The notes under the pieces are model-generated. The model did no database searches. It had not been told where the DNA came from and saw only the letters and a list, made by a program, of their open reading frames with translations. Positions 34,589 to 44,701 of a DNA stretch of 64,000 bases are shown here, piece after piece. The DNA comes from an uncultured Sphingomonadaceae bacterium. Lineage in GTDB: Bacteria; Pseudomonadota; Alphaproteobacteria; Sphingomonadales; Sphingomonadaceae. Position numbers and translations under genes: made by a program. The stretch spans positions 1,612,001-1,676,000 of the forward strand of contig CANLUL010000001.1 of assembly GCA_947494305.1 (NCBI GenBank), in the 5' to 3' direction. Position 1 is the first letter of the stretch. The number at the start of each line of letters is the position of its first letter.

Positions 34589-36382
34589 TTACTGAAATTC
34601 CAGACCTTCAAACTCACCCGATTTACGCCAACCATCCATATAGTTGAAGAACGCGACCGCGCCGTGTGGATGACCCAGCATGAAGCGATCCCGTTCACCC
34701 CAGCCCGCACCTTCGTTGTTATAATAGCCCGGTGTGCACTCGGTATTGCCGATATTGACGCCCAGACCGGTTTGCAGAAACTCGATCCACGCTTGCTCTG
34801 CATCGGCGGTCACTTCCACCGTGTCGGACCCCTGTTTTTCAGCATGCGATACAATGGCCGCGATGGTGTCGGCATGATCGACAATATTGTGCGGGACATT
34901 AGCGATGAAGTTGGCCGCCTGTGTCGGCTGGACCATGAAGGCGTTGGGGAAACCGGCCATATGCAGACCATGTTTGGTACGCATGCCTTCCTCCCAATGC
35001 TCGGACAGTTTTCGCCCGCCTTTACCGGTCACATCAAAACCGGCTCTGGAAACATAATCGACCGATACTTCGAACCCGGAGGCGTAAACAATGCAATCGA
35101 CTTCATATTCCTGACCAGCCGCATAGACTCCGTTTTCGGTAATCCGTTCCGCACCCTTGCCATCGGTATCAATCAAACGTGTAGCCGGTTGATTGAAAGC
35201 TTGCAGATACTCATCGTGGAAACAGGGACGTTTGCAAAGCTGGCGGTACCAGGCTTTCAATTTCTCACCCGTATCAGGATCATCGACAAGCTCGGCCGCA
35301 CGCTGGCGAATTTCCTCCATCTTTTGAAAATCGGAATCTTCAAAAGATGCGAGCATTTTTTCCGGTGTCCATTCGCTTGGCGGGACTTCTTTCAGGTTGG
35401 CACGCACGCGCTTGGCCAAGTCTGTCCAGCCATCATTGACCAGATCTTGTTCGGGAAATCCAACGCCCAGATTGGCAGCGAAATTTTCCTGCCACTTCCT
35501 CTGCCAGCCTTCTTCGGCGACATCGGAAAACCAGTCTTGCTCAATCGGCGCATTGTCGCGCCGGTCAACGCTCGATGGGGTTCGCTGGAATACCAATAAC
35601 TCCTTTGCCGACCGCGCCAGATGCGGAATACACTGCACCGCCGTTGCGCCGGTGCCGATAATGGCAACCCGCTTGTCGGCCAGCTTGTCGAGCGGCGCGC
35701 CTTCCGGATTACCGCCGGTATAGTCATAGTCCCAGCGGCTGGTGTGGAAGGCCTTTCCCTTGAAATCTTCGATACCCGGAAGACCTGGAAGCTTGGCAAC
35801 ATGCAGCGGACCGGTACCCATTCCCACATATTTCGCGGTGAAGGCATCACCCCGATTGGTACTTACTATCCAGACTTTCTTCGCTGCATCCCATTCCAGA
35901 TCCTCGACTTCGGTATGGAAAAGAGCATGCTCATAGAGTCCGAAATGGTTGCCAATCCGCGAGCAATGATCCCTGATTTCCGGCGCATGCGCGTATTTCT
36001 CGCTCGGCATGTGCTCGGTTTCCTCGAGCAAAGGCATATAGATCATAGAGGCAGTATCGCACTGCGCACCGGGGTAGCGGTTCCAGTACCAGGTGCCGCC
36101 AAAATCACCGCCTTTCTCAATGATCCGAACGTCATCGATGCCAGCTTCTTTCAATCTTGCGCCAACCACAAGCCCCGCAAAGCCGCCGCCGATAAAAGCA
36201 AAGGTCACATGATCCGTGACCGGATCGCGCTCTTTGAGCGGCGTGTAGGGATCTGTCGCCAGATCGGAAAATTCACTCTCCAGTCGCAGATATTGCGCAG
36301 AGCCATCACCGCGCAGACGCTTGTCACGCTCCTCGGCATATTTCTGCTTGAGCGCTTCCTTGTCTATGGTGATCGCGATCAT
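34589..36382 (-). CDS. Flavin-containing Baeyer-Villiger monooxygenase 1
   Basis: A 597-residue FAD/NADPH enzyme that inserts oxygen next to a ketone to give an ester or lactone. FAD site FAFIGGGFAGLVVGARL, the BVMO fingerprint FKGKAFHTSRWD (FxGxxxHxxxW), NADPH site VAIIGTGATAVQ and the late ATG-like YASGFE region. It is of the phenylacetone/cyclohexanone type, with an N-terminal extension of about 50 residues typical of the long members. Substrate cannot be told. It diverges from the BVMO-esterase fusion, with 117 nt between. Confidence 0.9.
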   Translation of the reverse strand: MIAITIDKEALKQKYAEERDKRLRGDGSAQYLRLESEFSDLATDPYTPLKERDPVTDHVTFAFIGGGFAGLVVGARLKEAGIDDVRIIEKGGDFGGTWYWNRYPGAQCDTASMIYMPLLEETEHMPSEKYAHAPEIRDHCSRIGNHFGLYEHALFHTEVEDLEWDAAKKVWIVSTNRGDAFTAKYVGMGTGPLHVAKLPGLPGIEDFKGKAFHTSRWDYDYTGGNPEGAPLDKLADKRVAIIGTGATAVQCIPHLARSAKELLVFQRTPSSVDRRDNAPIEQDWFSDVAEEGWQRKWQENFAANLGVGFPEQDLVNDGWTDLAKRVRANLKEVPPSEWTPEKMLASFEDSDFQKMEEIRQRAAELVDDPDTGEKLKAWYRQLCKRPCFHDEYLQAFNQPATRLIDTDGKGAERITENGVYAAGQEYEVDCIVYASGFEVSVDYVSRAGFDVTGKGGRKLSEHWEEGMRTKHGLHMAGFPNAFMVQPTQAANFIANVPHNIVDHADTIAAIVSHAEKQGSDTVEVTADAEQAWIEFLQTGLGVNIGNTECTPGYYNNEGAGWGERDRFMLGHPHGAVAFFNYMDGWRKSGEFEGLEFQ

Positions 36383-36499
36383 GGCTTTTGGGATCCTCTC
36401 AATATATGTTTAATCAGACAGTTAAATGCTTCGTGAGTTTTGGTCAACTTTATGTCATAAGTGATTCAGATAGTGGGTTGAATTTTTCAGGAGCGGGAA
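36383..36499. promoter_or_regulatory. Divergent control region between BVMO 1 and the BVMO-esterase fusion
   Basis: The 117-bp gap must hold promoters for both oxygenases. TTTAATCA (36409-36416), then GACAG, then TTAAA form an imperfect palindrome (TTTAA...TTAAA), and the TTAATCA half-site is the same as in the perfect palindrome upstream of BVMO 3 at 44626. CAGGAGCGGG serves as the ribosome site of the fusion gene. Confidence 0.4.
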
Positions 36500-39079
36500 A
36501 TGGCTGGATCAAATGGCAAGGATTTCGATGTAATTGTGGTGGGCGCGGGCTTTGCCGGACTCTACCTGATTCACAAAATGCGATCACTGGGACTGACCGT
36601 CCACGCGTTTGAAACGGGCGACGATGTGGGCGGGACCTGGTACTGGAACCGCTATCCCGGTGCGCGCTGTGATATTGAGAGCATCGACTATTCATTCAGC
36701 TTTGATCCCGAACTGGAGCAAGAATGGGAATGGTCGGAGAAATACGCGACCCAGCCAGAGATTTTGCGTTATGCCCAGCATGTCGCCGATCGGTTTGATC
36801 TGCGCCGTGATATTTCCTTTGAGACACGCGTAAACAATGCGGTTTGGAATGAGGATGCGGCACGGTGGAGCGTTACCGCTGAAACCGGTGATAGCTTCAC
36901 CAGCCAGTTTTTCATCATGGCCACAGGGTGTCTCTCGCAACCCAAAGACATTGATATCGAGGGTATCGATACATTTGGCGGAGAGGTTTATCGCACCCAT
37001 AGCTGGCCGCATGATGGCGTTGATTTCACCGGCAAGACAGTAGGTGTCATTGGCACAGGGTCATCCGGCATACAGTCAATCCCGCTGATCGCCGAACAAG
37101 CAGACAGTACCACGGTTTTTCAGCGTACCGCCAATTATTCCATTCCGGCTGGCAATGGACCGATTGCGCCGGAAAAACTGGCCGTTAAACAGCGCTATCA
37201 GGAGTATCGCGAAGAAGCCCGCTGGACCAAGGTAGGGGTTCCCGGCAAGGAAGCGATGGATTTTGCGCTGACAGTCTCAGAGGAAGAACGCCAGCAACGC
37301 TATGAGGAATTGTGGGCAACCGGAGCGATCCCCCATATTGGGTCGGAATTTGCAGACATTCTGTTGGATGAAGAAGCCAATAAAACACTGGCGGATTTCG
37401 CGCGGGACAAGATCCGCAGCGCCATCAAAGATCCCAAATTGGCGGACATATTGACGCCTACCGAGTTTCCTATCTGTACCAAGCGCGCGTGCCTAGACAC
37501 CAACTATTATGAAACCTTCAATCGCCCCAATGTAGATGTAATTGATATCAAGAAAAATCCGATCCGGTCGATCTCCGCAACGGGCATCGCTACCCAGGAT
37601 CAGGACTTTAATTTCGATGCGATTGTTTTTGCCACGGGCTTTGATGCGATGACCGGCGCGTTGCTGGCGATAGATATTGTAGGGCGCGGCGGACAAAGCC
37701 TGAAAGAAAAATGGGCCGATGGTCCGCTCAACTATCTGGGATTGACCGCCCAGGGCTTCCCCAATTTTTTCATGATCACGGGTCCGGGCAGTCCATCAGT
37801 ATTGTCTAATATGATCGTGTCCATCGAACAGCATGTCGAATGGATTGCGGACTGCCTGCAATTTATGGAGAAGGAAAATCTGAAAGTCATCGATGCCACA
37901 CCAACGGCTGAAATTGGCTGGGTGGAATATGGTACGGCCACCAGCGACATGACGCTCTTTCCGAAGGCAAAAAGCTGGTACATGGGCGCAAATGTTCCCG
38001 GTAAGCCTCGGGTATGTTTGCCTTATGTTGGCGGCGTGGCCGCTTACCGGCGGGTCTGCAATGATGTCGCCAAGCAAGATTATCTCGGCTTTGCTTTTGA
38101 TGGACCGGATGGTTCTCGCATAAATGATGGGCTGGTCAGGCGCCAACAACCCGATGTGGTAGGCTTGCTCGAAATGATAGACGAGCTGAACCTGCCACCA
38201 TTTGAATCCATGTCACCCGAACTGGCTCGTGAAACATCGGTTGCCATCAACGCAGGCAATCCTCCCGGCCCGGAAGTAGGTGAAGTGCTGGATGGTCAAT
38301 ATGCCGGTGCCGACGGCGATTTGAACTATCGCCTTTACCGGCCAGCAACGCCGGGGCCACATCCGATCACGCTCTATTTCCATGGCGGCGGCTGGGTCCT
38401 CGGCGATCACACATCAGACGATGCCTTCTGCCGCGATTTATGCGTGAATTCAAACAGCATCGTCGTGTCAGCCAATTATCGCCACGCCCCGGAACATGTA
38501 TTCCCCGCCGCAGCGGACGATGGATTTGCTGCCCTCAACTGGGTCGCCGAAAATGCCGAAAGCCTGGACGGATTGTCCGGCGAACTGGCGCTGTGCGGAT
38601 GGAGCGCCGGTGGCAATATTGCCGCCGTCGTCAGCCAGCTTGCCCGCGACACAGACGGTCCTGCCATTAGCGGAATGGTTCTGATCACGCCGGTTGTCGA
38701 TGCAACCGATGACAGCCCATCAATGACCGAAAATGCGGAAGGCTTTGTCCTGACCAAGGCGCTGATGGATTGGTTCTGGGATCATTATACCGATCAGGAA
38801 GATCGCACCGATCCCAAAGCCTCTCCACTGCTTGCCGAAAGCCTCGCGGACTTGCCGCCGACCCTGATCATAACCGGCGAGTTCGATCCTCTTCGCGACC
38901 AGGGCGCAGCCTATGCCGATGCCCTGTCTGCTGCTGGATCAAAGGCGCGTCATATTGGTTATCCGGGACAGATCCATACGTCCTTTACCGCCGTCGGCGG
39001 GATACCGACCGCCAATGGCGCAAGAGAGGAAATTGCAAACGCAATACGGGGTTATTTCAAAGCTCTGACTCCGGCTTGA
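36500..39079 (+). CDS. Baeyer-Villiger monooxygenase fused to HSL-type esterase
   Basis: An 859-residue two-domain protein. Residues 1-540 are a BVMO: FAD site [30 protein letters not shown], the fingerprint [12 protein letters not shown] (159-170) and NADPH site [13 protein letters not shown]. Residues about 608-855 are a hormone-sensitive-lipase alpha/beta hydrolase: HGGGW (628-632), GWSAGG with nucleophile Ser702, Asp796 in EFDPLRD and His826 in QIHTS. The BVMO would make an ester and the attached esterase would cleave it. Fingerprint position 165, usually His, is Arg here. ATG follows CAGGAGCGGG. No stop or frameshift separates the halves. Confidence 0.9.
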   Translation: MAGSNGKDFDVIVVGAGFAGLYLIHKMRSLGLTVHAFETGDDVGGTWYWNRYPGARCDIESIDYSFSFDPELEQEWEWSEKYATQPEILRYAQHVADRFDLRRDISFETRVNNAVWNEDAARWSVTAETGDSFTSQFFIMATGCLSQPKDIDIEGIDTFGGEVYRTHSWPHDGVDFTGKTVGVIGTGSSGIQSIPLIAEQADSTTVFQRTANYSIPAGNGPIAPEKLAVKQRYQEYREEARWTKVGVPGKEAMDFALTVSEEERQQRYEELWATGAIPHIGSEFADILLDEEANKTLADFARDKIRSAIKDPKLADILTPTEFPICTKRACLDTNYYETFNRPNVDVIDIKKNPIRSISATGIATQDQDFNFDAIVFATGFDAMTGALLAIDIVGRGGQSLKEKWADGPLNYLGLTAQGFPNFFMITGPGSPSVLSNMIVSIEQHVEWIADCLQFMEKENLKVIDATPTAEIGWVEYGTATSDMTLFPKAKSWYMGANVPGKPRVCLPYVGGVAAYRRVCNDVAKQDYLGFAFDGPDGSRINDGLVRRQQPDVVGLLEMIDELNLPPFESMSPELARETSVAINAGNPPGPEVGEVLDGQYAGADGDLNYRLYRPATPGPHPITLYFHGGGWVLGDHTSDDAFCRDLCVNSNSIVVSANYRHAPEHVFPAAADDGFAALNWVAENAESLDGLSGELALCGWSAGGNIAAVVSQLARDTDGPAISGMVLITPVVDATDDSPSMTENAEGFVLTKALMDWFWDHYTDQEDRTDPKASPLLAESLADLPPTLIITGEFDPLRDQGAAYADALSAAGSKARHIGYPGQIHTSFTAVGGIPTANGAREEIANAIRGYFKALTPA

Positions 39080-39135
39080 CTTGCAACTAACTTCATGATT
39101 GAATAATTTCATATTCAATGACTTATGGAGGTTTT

Positions 39136-39615
39136 ATGATACTGGCCATTGCCGCAACGACGTTGATTGCACTTTGTGGATGTAGCGGAAACACAAGTGA
39201 CAGCGACAAGTTGGACGATGATGGAATCGAGAATGCTGTTGTCGAAAAGGCGGAGGAAACAGCCGACCCGGATGCTACGCAAGACGAAGAAAAAGCAGAA
39301 ACAAATGCCGATGACAAAGCCAGTCCGGATGCGAGCAGTGATGAGAAACCAGCAGCAGAAAAACCGGTCGATACCGGCCGGATTACAATATCCGGATCGT
39401 TGAATGCGGTTATCTATGAAATGAGCCCGGCTGGGCTTGATATCACCGGTGACGACGGCAAAGGATATTTGGCCACGATAAACCAGCCGGCCTTTGACAC
39501 ATTGATGGATGATTTCACTGGCCTCGGCCAGAAAGTATCGCTCGAATGCGATCCCGGCGATGGCAAGGAAGTCAATGGCTATCGGGAAGTTGGCAACTGC
39601 GATCTGGCCAGCTAG
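39136..39615 (+). CDS. Acidic lipoprotein of unknown function
   Basis: A 159-residue protein. Lipoprotein signal (MILAIAATTLIALCGC, lipobox LIALC), then a long acidic, Ala/Asp/Glu/Lys-rich linker (about 20-75, low complexity), then a small strand-rich C-terminal domain (ISGSLNAVIYEMSPAGLDITGDDGK...). The ATG (39136) has GGAGG at 4 nt; an earlier in-frame ATG at 39118 lacks one. It sits 56 nt after the BVMO-esterase fusion and may be co-transcribed. Unknown family. Confidence 0.7.
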   Translation: MILAIAATTLIALCGCSGNTSDSDKLDDDGIENAVVEKAEETADPDATQDEEKAETNADDKASPDASSDEKPAAEKPVDTGRITISGSLNAVIYEMSPAGLDITGDDGKGYLATINQPAFDTLMDDFTGLGQKVSLECDPGDGKEVNGYREVGNCDLAS

Positions 39616-39645
39616 GGCCATGCAATCTCCATCTGTCGGCTTGGA

Positions 39646-40053
39646 TCAGGTCACCTGAAGCCTGACAAAAGCGACTGCCATGGCCGCAATGCCGATGGCA
39701 ATGGACAACCCTGCCCAAATTTTATTTCCCGAATTCATGAGCTTGCCGGCTATTCCCAAGAACCAGTCTCCAAAGGCCATGATCGCTGCACCTTCCAGGA
39801 AAATAAAAGCACCCATCACGGTGATCAGGATCGAGAGAATGTCTGTCGGGTCATAAGGATTGACCAGATATATCGCGGCGCCAATGGTTATGGTGACCAT
39901 GCCAGTCAGAAACTGAATAGCACTACTGGCGCGCACCTCGCGGAGCATTCCGGCCCAAAACCCGGGCTGCCGAAACTCTCCAATACCGGCGGCGAGGCTA
40001 TAGAGGCCGATAAAAAATGTAATCCAACCGGTGATATTTGCAGCATTTCCCAT
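39646..40053 (-). CDS. Four-helix integral-membrane protein
   Basis: A 135-residue hydrophobic protein with about four membrane helices (5-25, 44-64, 70-95, 110-130). It is of unknown family. The start follows AAGGAGAG. It converges on the lipoprotein gene and lies 137 nt from the molybdenum hydroxylase operon, so its role in the island is unclear. Confidence 0.65.
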   Translation of the reverse strand: MGNAANITGWITFFIGLYSLAAGIGEFRQPGFWAGMLREVRASSAIQFLTGMVTITIGAAIYLVNPYDPTDILSILITVMGAFIFLEGAAIMAFGDWFLGIAGKLMNSGNKIWAGLSIAIGIAAMAVAFVRLQVT

Positions 40054-40189
40054 CGCTTCTCTCCTTCATTTCAAAAAGGTGTCAGCCGACATATAGCATG
40101 TAAACGCCTCTCTGTCCCGGCGCGCCACTTAGCGACGGGAAAATGAGTTTAGGAGGATCGAACTCAATGTCACCAATTAAGCACGAACA

Positions 40190-42448
40190 TTAAGCCAGTT
40201 GATCGCCGATAGGCAAATCTCGAATACGTTTCCCAGTCGCCTGAAATATCGCATTGGCGAGGGCCGGGGCTAGCGGCGGTAAGCCCATTTCACCCATACC
40301 AGCCGGAGGATAGTCATTCTGCACAATATGGGATTCAATGATCGGCGGCGCATCGGCGATTTTCATCAGATCGTAGCTGTCGAAGTTCTCGTTCGTCACG
40401 CGGCCACCTTCGATATCAATAGCTAGCCGAAGCGCCGTTGAAAGGCCGTCGTTGATACCGCCCTCGTGCTGCGCCTCAACACCATTGGGATTGACAACTT
40501 GTCCGATATCAATCGCACCAACAACCTTCAGGACTCTGAGTCCGCCCTGTTCGTCTACCGCCACATCGACGACCTGCGCGACATAGCCACCAAAGGTGAA
40601 GTGACAGGCAATACCGCGCCCCTGCCCCTCCGGCATCTTTTCACCATATCCGCCTTTTTCTGCAGCCAGTTTCAATACCCCGGCCAAGCGTCCCGGATTG
40701 AAAATCGGCCCCCCATGTTGTTCATAAGGCAGTTCCCGATCTTCACCGAGAATCCGCAACCGCAATGCAAGTGGATCTTCGCCGCGTAGTTCCGCAATCT
40801 CATCGAGAAAACTCTCTACCACAAAGGCATTGGCGGTATGCGCAGGCGCCCGCCAAGAACCGCGCGGTGCACCCGATTTAGCTGAGAAATATTCAACCCG
40901 GTAATTGTCGACCAGATTGCCGGGAAAGTTGTCTGGATAAAGTTCTGCTTTCCAATATTCCGTTTCGGGCATATTGGGACGGCGATAATATTTGGAAGCG
41001 CTGGCCAGACGTTGGGTCCAGCCGGTTAGGTTGCCTTCCGCATCAAAACCCGCACGCAATTGATGCATGCCCGAGGGCCGGAAGAAATCATGGCGCAAGT
41101 CATCATCCCTAGTCCACTGAACCTTAACCGGGGCACCGACTGATTTCGAGATTAACGCAGCTTCTGCAACATAATCGTTGGATAAACGCCGGCCAAATCC
41201 ACCACCCAACCGGGTTGGCTCGACGGATATTGACAAGCGGTCTTCAATTTCAAGCACCCCAGCAACGATCCGATTGGCTCCGGAGGGCATTTGGGTTGGC
41301 GCAATGATGTGCACAGTGTCCGCCCGCACATCTACTATCGCATTTTGCGGTTCCAGGGGAGCATGACTGACATAGGGCTGCCAATAATTGGCTTCGTAGG
41401 TCTTGTCCGCTGCATCCATCGCTGTATCAAAATCACCATCGTTGCGAACGATCTGACCTTTCCCTTTTAATAAATCTTCGCAATGCGCCTTGAAACTGGC
41501 TGAGCTTTCACCTGAAAAGGCGCCGGTATCCCATTGAATTTTCAAAGCATCGCGACCCTTGATTGCGGCCCAGAGGCTATCGGCAACAACCGCATAGCCC
41601 TCCGCCTGAACATCATAGGGAGCACCTAAGTCTGGTCGATCAATCTTGATTACATCCCGAACTCCGCCAATGGCCCGGGCAGCACTTTCATCTACCGATC
41701 TAGCGGTACCATCGAAATAAGGACAGCGGGCAACAACCGCATGCAGCATGCCCGGTATCTCCGCATCAATGCCATAAAGCGGTGTTCCTGTGACTATAGC
41801 TCTGGCATTCTTCATCTTCTGCGGCGTTCCGATGATCCGAAAATTTTCTTTTGAAATCAAATCCGGTTCAACATCGCCAAGCTCAACATCACCAGCCAGT
41901 TTCGCCAGTTCGCCAAAACTGGCCGATCGCTGAGAAGCTGCATGGGTCACTACCCCATTTTCAGCGGTCAGCTCATCTGCAGATACTTCCCATTGCCGGG
42001 CGGCAGCTTCGACCAGCAACATCCGCGCCAAAGCACCAGCCTGTCTAAGCGGCTCCCAGTTGCCTGTAATAGACGTACTGCCACCTGAACCCTGTGGCAG
42101 GTTTTTCCACGTTATATTGCCATCATCGCCGATCATTAGACCCAGCGGCATTTGCTGAACCTCGACCCGCTCAAAATCAACGCCCAGTTCTTCAGCCACT
42201 AGCATCGCCAGGGCGGTATCAACGCCCTGCCCCATTTCCGGATTGGGGAAACCGATGACAACCGACTCATCGGGACGAATAGCGACAAAAGGCCCTGCGG
42301 AAACCGGTTCACCCTTGGGCTTTGAAACCACAGCCTCTTCTTGAGGTCGGCCACATGATACTAGCGGTGTGGTAATTACCAGTGCGCCGGCAATGGCAGA
42401 ATAGCTGAGCAGGCTTCGGCGGCTAAGTTTCATATCCGGCGCGTTCAT
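40190..42448 (-). CDS. Molybdenum hydroxylase large subunit (IorB-like)
   Basis: A 752-residue molybdopterin subunit of the xanthine dehydrogenase/isoquinoline 1-oxidoreductase class. A twin-arginine signal ([17 protein letters not shown]) at the N-terminus places it in the periplasm, as for IorB-like or aldehyde-oxidising members. Motifs include [46 protein letters not shown] and [18 protein letters not shown]. The start ATG 42448 overlaps the stop of the small subunit by 4 nt (ATGA). Substrate unknown; aldehydes or N-heterocycles are typical. Confidence 0.87.
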   Translation of the reverse strand: MNAPDMKLSRRSLLSYSAIAGALVITTPLVSCGRPQEEAVVSKPKGEPVSAGPFVAIRPDESVVIGFPNPEMGQGVDTALAMLVAEELGVDFERVEVQQMPLGLMIGDDGNITWKNLPQGSGGSTSITGNWEPLRQAGALARMLLVEAAARQWEVSADELTAENGVVTHAASQRSASFGELAKLAGDVELGDVEPDLISKENFRIIGTPQKMKNARAIVTGTPLYGIDAEIPGMLHAVVARCPYFDGTARSVDESAARAIGGVRDVIKIDRPDLGAPYDVQAEGYAVVADSLWAAIKGRDALKIQWDTGAFSGESSASFKAHCEDLLKGKGQIVRNDGDFDTAMDAADKTYEANYWQPYVSHAPLEPQNAIVDVRADTVHIIAPTQMPSGANRIVAGVLEIEDRLSISVEPTRLGGGFGRRLSNDYVAEAALISKSVGAPVKVQWTRDDDLRHDFFRPSGMHQLRAGFDAEGNLTGWTQRLASASKYYRRPNMPETEYWKAELYPDNFPGNLVDNYRVEYFSAKSGAPRGSWRAPAHTANAFVVESFLDEIAELRGEDPLALRLRILGEDRELPYEQHGGPIFNPGRLAGVLKLAAEKGGYGEKMPEGQGRGIACHFTFGGYVAQVVDVAVDEQGGLRVLKVVGAIDIGQVVNPNGVEAQHEGGINDGLSTALRLAIDIEGGRVTNENFDSYDLMKIADAPPIIESHIVQNDYPPAGMGEMGLPPLAPALANAIFQATGKRIRDLPIGDQLA

Positions 42449-42912
42449 GAGAACCACCCCGTATCACTGAGCTCGGCGGCGCGGTGTACCGCTTTTCGCA
42501 GTCTGTAATAAGTGCCGCAACGACAGATATTGGTCAGATTGGCGTCGATTTCTTCATCCGTCGGATTGGGGATGCGCTCTAACAGATCGACGACGGCCAT
42601 GATTTGCCCGGCCTGGCAATACCCACATTGCGCCACATCTTCTTCAATCCAGGCTTGCTGGACCGGGTGCAATTTATCCCCTTCGGCAAGCGCCTCGATG
42701 GTTTTGATTTCGGTTCCTTCGGCAACCGACATCGGTGTGACACAGGAACGCGTGGCTTTACCATCAATATGGACGGTACAGGCACCGCACAGACCGGCGC
42801 CGCAGCCAAATTTGGTACCTTTCAGTTTAGCATCTTCACGCAAATACCAAAGCAATGGCATATCCGCATCACCGTCATATTCGACGGTCTCTCCATTCAC
42901 CGTAATTTGCAT
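42445..42912 (-). CDS. Molybdenum hydroxylase 2Fe-2S subunit (IorA-like)
   Basis: A 155-residue iron-sulfur subunit. The plant-type ferredoxin cluster region is [16 protein letters not shown]...SC; the second cluster is [10 protein letters not shown] with [12 protein letters not shown]. It is of normal size for IorA/CoxS-type proteins. It has no signal, so it is exported as a complex with the Tat-tagged large subunit, whose start overlaps its stop. It lies between the two BVMO loci. Confidence 0.92.
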   Translation of the reverse strand: MQITVNGETVEYDGDADMPLLWYLREDAKLKGTKFGCGAGLCGACTVHIDGKATRSCVTPMSVAEGTEIKTIEALAEGDKLHPVQQAWIEEDVAQCGYCQAGQIMAVVDLLERIPNPTDEEIDANLTNICRCGTYYRLRKAVHRAAELSDTGWFS

Positions 42913-43020
42913 GCTAAGCCTCCCCTACCAGACGATATACCCCGGAACAGGATAGAAGGTCGGTAAAATAATGCGAAGCCGTTGGTAGAACAGAATAACC
43001 GGTTAAACGAAAAAAGGCTC

Positions 43021-44541
43021 CTATTCTGCCGCCTCGACTGCGCGCGGTTTGGCGTCAGCGAGGTCATAAACAAACTCACCGGCATTATAATCAATGGCGG
43101 GAATCTCTTCTTTCTCTCGCCAATAATCCTGATTATGCATCCATTCGGGTTTGTCGCCCCGCTTTGGCATCTTGTCCATGTCGCGCATCAGATATCCCGG
43201 ATTGAAATTCTCCTGTTCCATCCAGGGCAGGATCGGCATGTCCGCATCTTCCGGACGCAGAGAAGCTTCAACACGGTGCGCGCCCATGTCGTCCATATGG
43301 TTGAGTAAGCCGCATACAAAGTCTCCCATCAGGTCGACCCGCAACGTCCAGCTGGCTCGGAAATACCCAAATACCCAAGCCATATTGGGCACACCGGTAA
43401 ACATCATCCCGCGATAGGTGATGGTTTCGCTCCAATCGATTTTTTTATCGTCGACACTAAAAGGAATATCGCCCAGCACGGACAGATTAAATCCGGTTGC
43501 TGTGATGATGACGTCGGCCTCAAGCTCCTCTCCCGACGATGTGCGAATGCCCTTTTCGGTAAACCGATCAATCGTATCCGTGACAGCAGAGACTTTCCCT
43601 TCCCGGATTTTCACAAATAAGTCACCATCGGGCAGGAAGGCCACCCGCTGCTGCCAGGGACGATAGTTAGGCGTGAAATGCGGCGACATGTCAAAGTCTT
43701 CACCAAGATATTCCTTGGCCGCTTCAAACAGCTCCGCTTTCACAACTTCAGGTTCATCGATGCAGCGCTGAACAGTCACTTCCTGATCATAGTTGACCTG
43801 CTGCCGAACAATGTGATGTACGGTCGGTTCATCAATACCAATTTCGCGTAATCGGTCCGCCAGCTCATTCTCATTGCTTCTGGGAAAGAAATAGGTCGGC
43901 GATCGCTGCAACAAGGTCACATGGGCGCATTCATCTGCGATTGCGGGAATAACCGTCGCAGCGGTCGCACCGGAACCAACGACAATCACTCGTTTATCTT
44001 TTAAATCAATATCTTCGGGCCATAGCTGTGGATGCACAATCTGACCTGTAAAGTCATCCATTCCCTGCCAATCGGGCGTATAAGGTTTTTCATGGCTATA
44101 ATATCCCTGACACATCCACAGGAAGTTTGCGGTAAAGCTATGCCTATCGCCATCGCGGTCCATTGCCTCAATGGTCCATAGATTATCATCGCTGGACCAG
44201 TGGCAGGATGTGATGGTGTGACCATAGTTGATATGATCATCAATGCCACCTTCCTCAATAACTTCACCCATATAGGTCAGAATTTCTTCGGCAGATGCAA
44301 TCGGCGCGCCGACCCACGGCTTGAACCGATAGCCAAAAGTGTACAGATCACTGTCCGATCGTATTCCTGGATATTTATGCGTCTCCCAGGTTCCACCAAA
44401 TGTCTCTTTCTTTTCGAGAATAAGATAGGATTTCCCGGGACATTGATCCTGCATGTGCCAAGCCGCACCAATACCGGAAATGCCAGCTCCTACGATCAGG
44501 ACATCCACATGACTTTCTTTACGCTCTGCCTGTGTGGCCAC
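43021..44541 (-). CDS. Baeyer-Villiger monooxygenase 3 (EthA type)
   Basis: A 506-residue flavin monooxygenase. FAD site VDVLIVGAGISGIGAAWHM, ETFGGTWETHKYPGIRSDSDLYTFGY, fingerprint FTGQIVHPQLWP (FxGxxxHxxxWP) and NADPH site VIVVGSGATAATVIP. The ETHKYPGIRSDSD region is of the EthA type, which oxidises ketones and thioamides. The GTG start at 44541 has GAGGAGAG upstream; an upstream TTG frame lacks conserved sequence. Two palindromes lie 68-100 nt upstream (44609-44641). It is read toward the molybdenum hydroxylase genes, 108 nt apart. Confidence 0.9.
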   Translation of the reverse strand: MATQAERKESHVDVLIVGAGISGIGAAWHMQDQCPGKSYLILEKKETFGGTWETHKYPGIRSDSDLYTFGYRFKPWVGAPIASAEEILTYMGEVIEEGGIDDHINYGHTITSCHWSSDDNLWTIEAMDRDGDRHSFTANFLWMCQGYYSHEKPYTPDWQGMDDFTGQIVHPQLWPEDIDLKDKRVIVVGSGATAATVIPAIADECAHVTLLQRSPTYFFPRSNENELADRLREIGIDEPTVHHIVRQQVNYDQEVTVQRCIDEPEVVKAELFEAAKEYLGEDFDMSPHFTPNYRPWQQRVAFLPDGDLFVKIREGKVSAVTDTIDRFTEKGIRTSSGEELEADVIITATGFNLSVLGDIPFSVDDKKIDWSETITYRGMMFTGVPNMAWVFGYFRASWTLRVDLMGDFVCGLLNHMDDMGAHRVEASLRPEDADMPILPWMEQENFNPGYLMRDMDKMPKRGDKPEWMHNQDYWREKEEIPAIDYNAGEFVYDLADAKPRAVEAAE

Positions 44542-44608
44542 GCGCTCTCTCCTCTTGCCATAACAACTCGGCCGCAATCAGCCGAGCCTGACTTTTGAAA
44601 GAAACAAG

Positions 44609-44641
44609 CAATGTAAACATTGATCTTAATCAATTGATTAA
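44609..44641. promoter_or_regulatory. Paired palindromes upstream of BVMO 3
   Basis: CAATGT, AA, ACATTG (44609-44622) and the perfect 16-bp palindrome TTAATCAATTGATTAA (44626-44641) are separated by 3 nt, 68-100 nt before the GTG start. They look like tandem operators. The TTAATCA half-site also occurs at 36410 between the other two BVMO genes. Confidence 0.5.
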
Positions 44642-44701
44642 ACGGATGGTTCTCGCTCCAAATCGATCCGGATTTTCAGACCCATCGGAAGCGAAGTGTA
44701 A

